From Megamerina dolium (Eukaryota; Arthropoda; Insecta; Diptera; Megamerinidae), in contig OY978525.1 of NCBI GenBank assembly GCA_963854835.1, positions 71,161,128 through 71,225,127 of the forward strand: a DNA stretch of 64,000 nt. The letters run 5' to 3'. Below the pieces are notes generated by a model. That model saw only the letters and a program-made list of their open reading frames with translations, had not been told where the DNA came from and searched no databases. The stretch's first letter is position 1. The number at the start of each line of letters is the position of its first letter. Both the position numbers and the translations under genes were made by a program. Positions 58,984 to 64,000 of this stretch are shown here, one piece after another.

Positions 58984-61900
58984 GGTAGATCTTTACTTAC
59001 TTACTTACTTACTTATGTGGCCATAACAACCGAATATCGATTTAGGCCGAAAATAACATGCCAGTTAGAAATTCCAAGCGCCGTCAGGTTCTCCAGTACT
59101 TGGTCTTTCCAACGGAGGTTTGGTCTTCCTCTTCTGCGCCGTCCTCCAGCGGGTTCCGAATATAACACCTTCTTAGCTGGAGCGTGTTCTTCCATTCGCT
59201 CGACATGACCTAGCCAGCGCAGCCGCTGGATTTTGATGCGCTTTACTATGTCAATATCGGCATATAGCTCGTACAGCTCATGGTTGTACCTTATTCGGTA
59301 CTCGCCACCAACGCAAATAGGTCCAAAGATCCTGCGTAGGACCTTTCTCTCGAAAACTACAAGCATTCGCTCATCCGAGATGGAAATTGTCCAGGCTTCA
59401 GCGCCATATGTTAGGACAGGCATGATGAGAGACTTGTAGAGTGTAGTTTTCGTTCTTCGAGAGAGGGCTCGACTTCTCAATTGCTTACTCAGCCCAAAGT
59501 AACACCTGTTAGCAAGAGTTATCCTACGCATGATCTCCAAGCTGACGTCATTACTGCTGTTAATACTGGTTCCAAGATAGACAAAGTCCCTTACTACTTC
59601 AAAAGCGTAGTTGTCAACAGTGACGTGCTGTCCAAGACGCCGGGACTCTTTGTTTGTTGACACTAGATACTTCGTCTTGCCCTCGTTCACCGTGAGACCC
59701 ATCCGACGCGACTCTCTTTCCAACTCTGAGAATGCTGCACTGACTGCTCGCGTGTTCATGCCGATTATGTCAATATCGTCGGTATACGCTAACAGCATGA
59801 CACTTTTGCTGAAGATAGTGCCATTATGTCGTAGATCAGCAGCTCGTATTATTTTCTCCATAATAAGATTGAAGAAGTCGCACGATAACGAATCACCTTG
59901 TCTGAAACCCCGTTCGGTATTAAACGGTGCGGAGAGGTCCTTCCCAATTTTCACTGCACAACGAGAGTTATGCAGTGTCATTCTACAAAGTCGAATGAGC
60001 TTTGCAGGAATACCGAACTCAGACATTGTTGCGTAGAGGTAATCCCTTACCGGACTGTCAAAAGCGGCTTTATAATCAACAAATAGGTGGTGTGTGTCGA
60101 TCTGTTTTTCTTGGGTCTTCTCCAGGATTTGGAGCAGTGTGAAAATCTGGTCGATGGTGGATTTACCAGGTTTGAAGCCACACTGATAAGGTCCAATCAG
60201 GTTGCTGAGCATAGGCTTCAACCTTTCACACAATACGCTCGATAGAACCTTGTACGCGATGCTCAGGAGACTTATTCCACGGTAGTTGGCGCAAATTGTG
60301 GGGTCTCCTTTTTTATGTACAGGACAGAGAACACTGAGCCTCCAATCATCAGGCATGCTTTCATCCGACCATATTCTGCTTATGAGCTGGTGCATGCGGG
60401 TGAGCAGCTCATCGCCTCCGGTCTTAAACAACTCGGCAGGCAGGCCATCAGCACCTGCAGCTTTGTTGTTCTTCAGCCTTAAAATGGCCGTTTCAACCTC
60501 GTCATAGTCGGGTGGTGGAACATCAACACCATCATCTGTAATTGGGGTTATCGGGCAATCTCCTCCACTGGCGGAATTGCTCGTAGCATCGCCATTCAGT
60601 AACGTGGAGAAGTGTTCCCTCCATAGGCTCAGTACACTCTGGACATCTGTAACCAGATTCCCATTTCGATCACGACAAGAAGAGGCTCCGGGATTTAAAC
60701 CTCCACTGAGGCGCTTGATCTTTTCGAAGAATTTTCGAGTCTCATTCTTGTCGGTACACATCTCTATCTCCTCACACTCACGTCTTTCCAACTCCCTCTT
60801 CTTGCGCCTGAAAAGACGTCTCTCTGCACTCCTTTTCTCTCTATACCGCTCCTTAACAGCTCGCGTTGCGCCTGCACGCAGGGTTCTTCTGTAGGCGGCG
60901 TCTTTCTCTGCGGTAGCGTCGCGACACTCCTGATCATACCACTCATTCCTCAGAGGCCGGTAGTAACCGATTACCTCCTCGGCAGCAGTAGTCATGGAGT
61001 GGGATATATGTGTCCACCGTGCGCATGTATCATCAAGTTGGGGAGTGTTCTGCATAAGCAGATCCGATAGTCGAGTGGAAAATGCATCTGCTGTCTCTGG
61101 TGATCGCAGCTTACTGACGTCGAGCTTTCTCTGTGTGGGACTTCTCTTGTTATTTGCGACACATAAGCGTGTGCGCACCTTAGCTGCAACAAGGTAGTGA
61201 TCCGAGTCGATGTTGGCACCACGGATCGATTTCACGTCCATCACACTGGAAGCATGCCTTCCGTCAATCACCACATGATCAATTTGGTTTCTTGTACGAT
61301 GATCTGGAGACAGCCATGTCGCTTTGTGGATGTCGAGATGCTGGAATCTGGTACCACCAATTACCATGTTTCGTGCTGCGGCGAAGTCGATCAGCCTCAT
61401 TCCGTTATCGGAGGTGTTCTGGTGGAGGCTGAATTTTCCGACAGTTGGACCAAAGGTACCTTCCTTGCCCACCCTGGCATTAAAGTCGCCAAGCACGATT
61501 TTGATATCGTGGCGGGGGCAGCGGTCATAAGCTTCTTCGAGGCGCTGAAAGAAGCTCTCCTTGGTCACATTGTCCTTCTCATCCGTTGGAGCGTGGGCAC
61601 ATATAAGGCTGATGTTGAAAAATTTTGCCTTGATGCGGATTGTGGCCAGCCGTTCGTTCACAGGCGTGAACTGTGAGACAAGATGTCGTAGTCTCTTGCT
61701 GACCAAAAATCCACATCCTAATTTGTGCCTTTCAGCATGGCAACTGTAGTAGATGTCACAGGACGCTCTTTTGGAGCAGCCCTGTCCTGTCCATCGCATT
61801 TCCTGGAGAGCGGTGATGTCAGCTCTGTATTTTTTGAGGACATCAACTAGCCGGATAGAGGCACCCTCCCTATAAAGGGACCGGACATTCCAGGTGCATA

Positions 61901-62063
61901 TCCGTAAATCATTGTCCTTTTTTCGTTTGCGGGGGTCATCAACAAAAGCGGTAGTCCTTATCCGAGGCATTTTAGTTTTTTTTCATTGGGGGGGTTTTTT
62001 ATGTGGCGGGTCCCAAACCCAACGCACAACCTCTAACCGAGGAGATTTTCGCCTCGGTAGATC
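58984..62063 (-). mobile_element. RTE-clade LINE copy 5, ORF complete
   Basis: Body 58992-62055 (3,064 bp), flanked by the 8-bp duplication GATCTACC (- strand; + strand GGTAGATC at 58984-58991 and 62056-62063). It starts GAGGCGAAAATCTCC, so most of the long leader seen in copy 3 is missing, and it ends in (TAAG)n. Short 3' region, one ORF with endonuclease and reverse transcriptase, no RNase H, and a simple-repeat tail are the marks of the RTE clade. Confidence 0.93.
59013..61970 (-). CDS. RTE retrotransposon protein (endonuclease plus reverse transcriptase)
   Basis: 985 codons, uninterrupted. Residues 23-260 form an APE-type endonuclease: RICTWNVRSL (Asn28), ALQEMRW (Glu57), GDFNARVG (Asp162), and SDHYL (Asp257-His258). 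About 345-430 is a basic linker. Reverse transcriptase spans about 495-760: NNKAAGADGLPAELF, YRGISLLSIAYK, CGFKPGKSTIDQIF, FVDYKAAFDS, GFRQGDSLSC, and the catalytic motif at 729-732. This copy reads YTDD where its relatives read YADD; both Asp are kept. The C-terminus has RWLGHVERMEEHAPAKK and RGRPNLRWKDQ. A 35-bp deletion after GISNW shifts the frame, so the last 15 residues come from the 3' untranslated region. It nicks target DNA and copies RNA there. The start was chosen as the first ATG before the endonuclease. Confidence 0.92.
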   Translation of the reverse strand: MPRIRTTAFVDDPRKRKKDNDLRICTWNVRSLYREGASIRLVDVLKKYRADITALQEMRWTGQGCSKRASCDIYYSCHAERHKLGCGFLVSKRLRHLVSQFTPVNERLATIRIKAKFFNISLICAHAPTDEKDNVTKESFFQRLEEAYDRCPRHDIKIVLGDFNARVGKEGTFGPTVGKFSLHQNTSDNGMRLIDFAAARNMVIGGTRFQHLDIHKATWLSPDHRTRNQIDHVVIDGRHASSVMDVKSIRGANIDSDHYLVAAKVRTRLCVANNKRSPTQRKLDVSKLRSPETADAFSTRLSDLLMQNTPQLDDTCARWTHISHSMTTAAEEVIGYYRPLRNEWYDQECRDATAEKDAAYRRTLRAGATRAVKERYREKRSAERRLFRRKKRELERRECEEIEMCTDKNETRKFFEKIKRLSGGLNPGASSCRDRNGNLVTDVQSVLSLWREHFSTLLNGDATSNSASGGDCPITPITDDGVDVPPPDYDEVETAILRLKNNKAAGADGLPAELFKTGGDELLTRMHQLISRIWSDESMPDDWRLSVLCPVHKKGDPTICANYRGISLLSIAYKVLSSVLCERLKPMLSNLIGPYQCGFKPGKSTIDQIFTLLQILEKTQEKQIDTHHLFVDYKAAFDSPVRDYLYATMSEFGIPAKLIRLCRMTLHNSRCAVKIGKDLSAPFNTERGFRQGDSLSCDFFNLIMEKIIRAADLRHNGTIFSKSVMLLAYTDDIDIIGMNTRAVSAAFSELERESRRMGLTVNEGKTKYLVSTNKESRRLGQHVTVDNYAFEVVRDFVYLGTSINSSNDVSLEIMRRITLANRCYFGLSKQLRSRALSRRTKTTLYKSLIMPVLTYGAEAWTISISDERMLVVFERKVLRRIFGPICVGGEYRIRYNHELYELYADIDIVKRIKIQRLRWLGHVERMEEHAPAKKVLYSEPAGGRRRRGRPNLRWKDQVLENLTALGISNWHVIFGLNRYSVVMAT

Positions 62064-62303
62064 AGAAGTATATAATACATATAGAATGGGGCCAAGAACG
62101 CTACTCTGTGGAACTCCGGCTTTGATATTGAAATCTTCTGTGGAAGAGTCTTTATATTTTACAACAAAACGAAATAAGAAATTTGAATATCGATTTATAA
62201 AAATGATCACCCAAAACGCAATAAATGGATTTGCAGGTAATTTAATAGTGAAATGGGAAAAATTGAGAAATAAAAAAAAAGTGGTTCGTAACATAGAAAT
62301 CAA

Positions 62304-63410
62304 TATACAAGAGTGGTCCGAGAACTACCCGACCTGACATATAGATGGTGGCAGTAATTTGAAAAAATTGCTTTCGTGAAAAGTGGAAACCTTATAAAAC
62401 ATATGTTTTAAGTTTCAAGGCGCCACGTTTTTTAGTACACCTCAGTGAATTTGTAAACATGGAAAAAATTGGTCACCGTCATGTAATTCAATACTTTCAT
62501 TTGAAAGGTCTCAGTCCAACGAATATTAAAGCTGAACTAGATTCTACTTTGGGGGAGTCTGATCATCATTTACGACCATATAATATTGGGTGGTAGAGTT
62601 TAAACTAGGTCGTAGGAGCTTGCAAGACGAACACCGTAGTGGTCGACGAATTGAAGTGACCACGCCAGAAACGGTTAAGAAAATCCACAAAATGCTATTG
62701 GTCGGCTGAAGGTGTGTGAACTAGGTAAAATTACAGGCATTTCAAAAAGTTCTATACATCGTATATTGACCGATAATTTGGAGATGAAAAAGCTGTGTGC
62801 AAGATGGGTGCCGCTTTTGCTCACAATAGAACAAAAACAACTTCGTGAAGATGTTTCTATAGTGTGTTTGGCAATACGTCGCGGTAGTAAAGCCGAGTTT
62901 TTGCGTCGATTCGTAACCATGGATGAGTCATGGGTCCACACCTTCACACCTGAGACAAAGGAGCAGTCAAAACAGTGGACTGAAAGGGGAGAATCGTGTC
63001 CAAAGAGGGCGAAAACAGTTCCATCTGCAGGCAAGGTTATGGCGTCTGTTTTTTTGGATGCACGTGGGATAATTTTTATTGATTATCTTCAAAATGGAAA
63101 AACAATCAACGGCAAGTATTATGCTAATTTTTTGCAGCGTTTAAGTGATGAAATTAAAGAAAAAAGCCCGCATTTGGCGAAAAAGGAGGTATTCTTTCAT
63201 CAATATAATGCACCAGTTCACACATCTGCAATCGCGATGGCCAAAATTAATGAGTTAAAGCTCGAATTGCTTCAGCACACACCTTATTCGCCAGATTTAG
63301 CCCCTTCGGATTATTTTCTGTTTCCAAATTTGAAAAAATGGCTTGGTGGTAGAAGATTTGCAAACAATGAATTGGTGGAGTCTGCGGCATATGGCTATTT
63401 TATACAATAA
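62304..63410 (+). pseudogene. mariner DD34D transposase, damaged
   Basis: Begins MEKIGHRHVIQYFHLKGLSP at 62458, the usual mariner start. It breaks near 62565-62710 (deletion and stops in the helix-turn-helix linker), then runs open from 62712: ITGISKSSIHRILTDNLEM, RRFVTMDESWVHTFTPETKE (first catalytic Asp), and VFFHQYNAPVHTS, where the second catalytic Asp is replaced by Tyr. SPDLAPSDYFLFPNLKKWL follows (third Asp). 34 residues lie between positions two and three. The C-terminus stops at GYFIQ, short of the normal end, and the 3' inverted end is not visible. It is inactive on at least three counts. It lies beside the upstream edge of the Jockey relic. Confidence 0.87.
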
Positions 63411-63494
63411 AATTATCATAGTGCAACCAGTTTAATTATTTATTTACTAATGAGTTAAACACCCAGAATCGAAGTTTAGCAAAGTAGTGCAGTG

Positions 63495-63550
<56 letters not shown>

Positions 63551-63573
63551 GTATATGCATATATATATAAATG

Positions 63574-63644
<71 letters not shown>
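63495..63644. repeat. (TA)n microsatellite
   Basis: About 150 bp of TA with TGTATATG interruptions, ending at the tail of the LINE remnant. Confidence 0.95.
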
Positions 63645-63646
<2 letters not shown>

Positions 63647-63887
63647 TTACTTACTTACGTGGCCATAACAACCGAATATCGATTTAGGCGGAAAATAACA
63701 TGCTTCGCCAGCCATCTCTGTTCTCCGCTAGCTGGCGCCAGTTAGAAATTCCAGGCGCCGTCAGGTTCTCAGATCAAACTACATGACAGCTAGCGAGTTG
63801 ACTTGCGATGAGTTAAACAAGGATTGTGCTAGCCCCACCCGGTTGAGGCAGTTAGACACGTTACCTTGCGAAAACACCACCAGACCA
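63645..63887 (-). mobile_element. 243-bp internally deleted RTE LINE (copy 6)
   Basis: The 3' end (63645-63769: CTTACTTACTTACG tail, GGCCATAACAACCGAATATC, then codons for the protein's last 35 or so residues) joins directly to the 5' leader (63770-63887, ending CCAGACCA). About 2.8 kb between them is missing. The junction GTTCTC|AGATC has a few bases of overlap between the two sides. Both element ends are kept, as in non-autonomous derivatives. Confidence 0.88.
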
Positions 63888-63954
63888 CATATCTATATAT
63901 CTATATATATATATATATATATGTATACACACACACACACATATATATATAGAT

Positions 63955-64000
<46 letters not shown>
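63888..64000. repeat. (TA)n / (CA)n microsatellite
   Basis: TA repeats with a CACACACACACAC block at about 63927-63940, running to the window end. Confidence 0.95.

Larger units (their letters stand above)
58340..62303 (-). pseudogene. Jockey-clade LINE reverse transcriptase, interrupted by RTE copy 5
   Basis: Upstream part 62303-62056: RFVVKYKDSSTEDFNIK, then AGVPQSSVLGPILYVLYTSDLP (usual PQG changed to PQS). Downstream part 58991-58340: DLPTDTRLLTSTFADDTAILS with the catalytic FADD, WLSNWRIKVNESKCK, VTYLGIHLDRRLTWRKHI, IKPIWSYGIQLWGNTSN and SKMLRMMTGAPRYIRNE. These are the standard Jockey RT palm, thumb and C-terminal blocks. The RTE LINE sits between the two at DLP, and removing it with one copy of the 8-bp duplication restores the frame. 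The 3' end is lost at 58340, where an antisense RTE leader fragment is attached, so the last 50 or so codons of the open frame are not Jockey. Confidence 0.88.

Overview
This window looks like nuclear DNA from a higher fly, most likely a tephritid fruit fly. That is an inference from the element mix: AT-rich introns, long (TA)n tracts, RTE-clade and Jockey LINEs, many BEL/Pao relics, mariner, PIF/Harbinger, hAT-like and piggyBac-like elements, and a tRNA-derived SINE. There are no bacterial-style operons, ribosome binding sites or CRISPR arrays. Most of the window is nested transposable elements. Almost all protein-coding signal comes from transposons, most of it decayed.

The one convincing host gene piece is a + strand exon at 33279-33599. 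It carries a cysteine string (CCFCWCCCCSCSW) typical of the RGS-Z/GAIP group of G-protein regulators (RGS17/19/20; the fly relative is double hit) and runs into a GTATGT splice donor. The RGS box is not in the window and should lie downstream. Splice-like exons at 19448-19620 and 32980-33153 may be upstream exons of the same gene. If so, much of the window is intron. All BEL/Pao relics lie on the - strand, antisense to this gene.

Layout: 1-6.5 kb, decayed piggyBac, a SINE fragment with a perfect 12-bp duplication, and Ty3/gypsy pieces. 6.6-7.9 kb, a DD41D mariner. 8.3-11.4 kb, a (TA)n tract and RTE LINE copy 2. 11.7-14.1 kb, a SINE-related repeat and BEL relics. 15.7-17 kb, a 1.24-kb element with 199-bp inverted ends. 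19.4-25.8 kb, a candidate exon, SINEs, a long BEL element, a MITE and another BEL piece. 28.1-32.1 kb, hAT-like elements, including two inverted copies around a palindromic core. 32.1-33.6 kb, a tRNA-like sequence, a candidate exon and the RGS exon. 34.8-36.4 kb, a fly-type repeat with ~310-bp tandem units. 37-42.8 kb, a SINE, a third hAT-like copy, and gypsy and BEL relics. 43.1-45.5 kb, a PIF/Harbinger element inside a mariner. 47.8-54.3 kb, a palindromic hAT-like element containing two head-to-head LINEs. 56.2-57.8 kb, a BEL gag split by a SINE. 58.2-62.3 kb, an RTE LINE with a 985-codon open frame inserted in a Jockey LINE. 62.3-63.4 kb, a DD34D mariner. 63.6-63.9 kb, a 243-bp remnant LINE between (TA)n tracts.

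The insertions can be ordered from target-site duplications read directly from the sequence: GATCTACC for RTE in Jockey, CTG for Harbinger in mariner, a 14-bp duplication for the SINE in BEL gag, and two duplications that imply an inversion between paired LINEs at 48-53 kb. The best candidates for real biology are the Harbinger element, which keeps an intact spliced Myb/SANT-like gene but has lost its transposase core, and the RGS exon.
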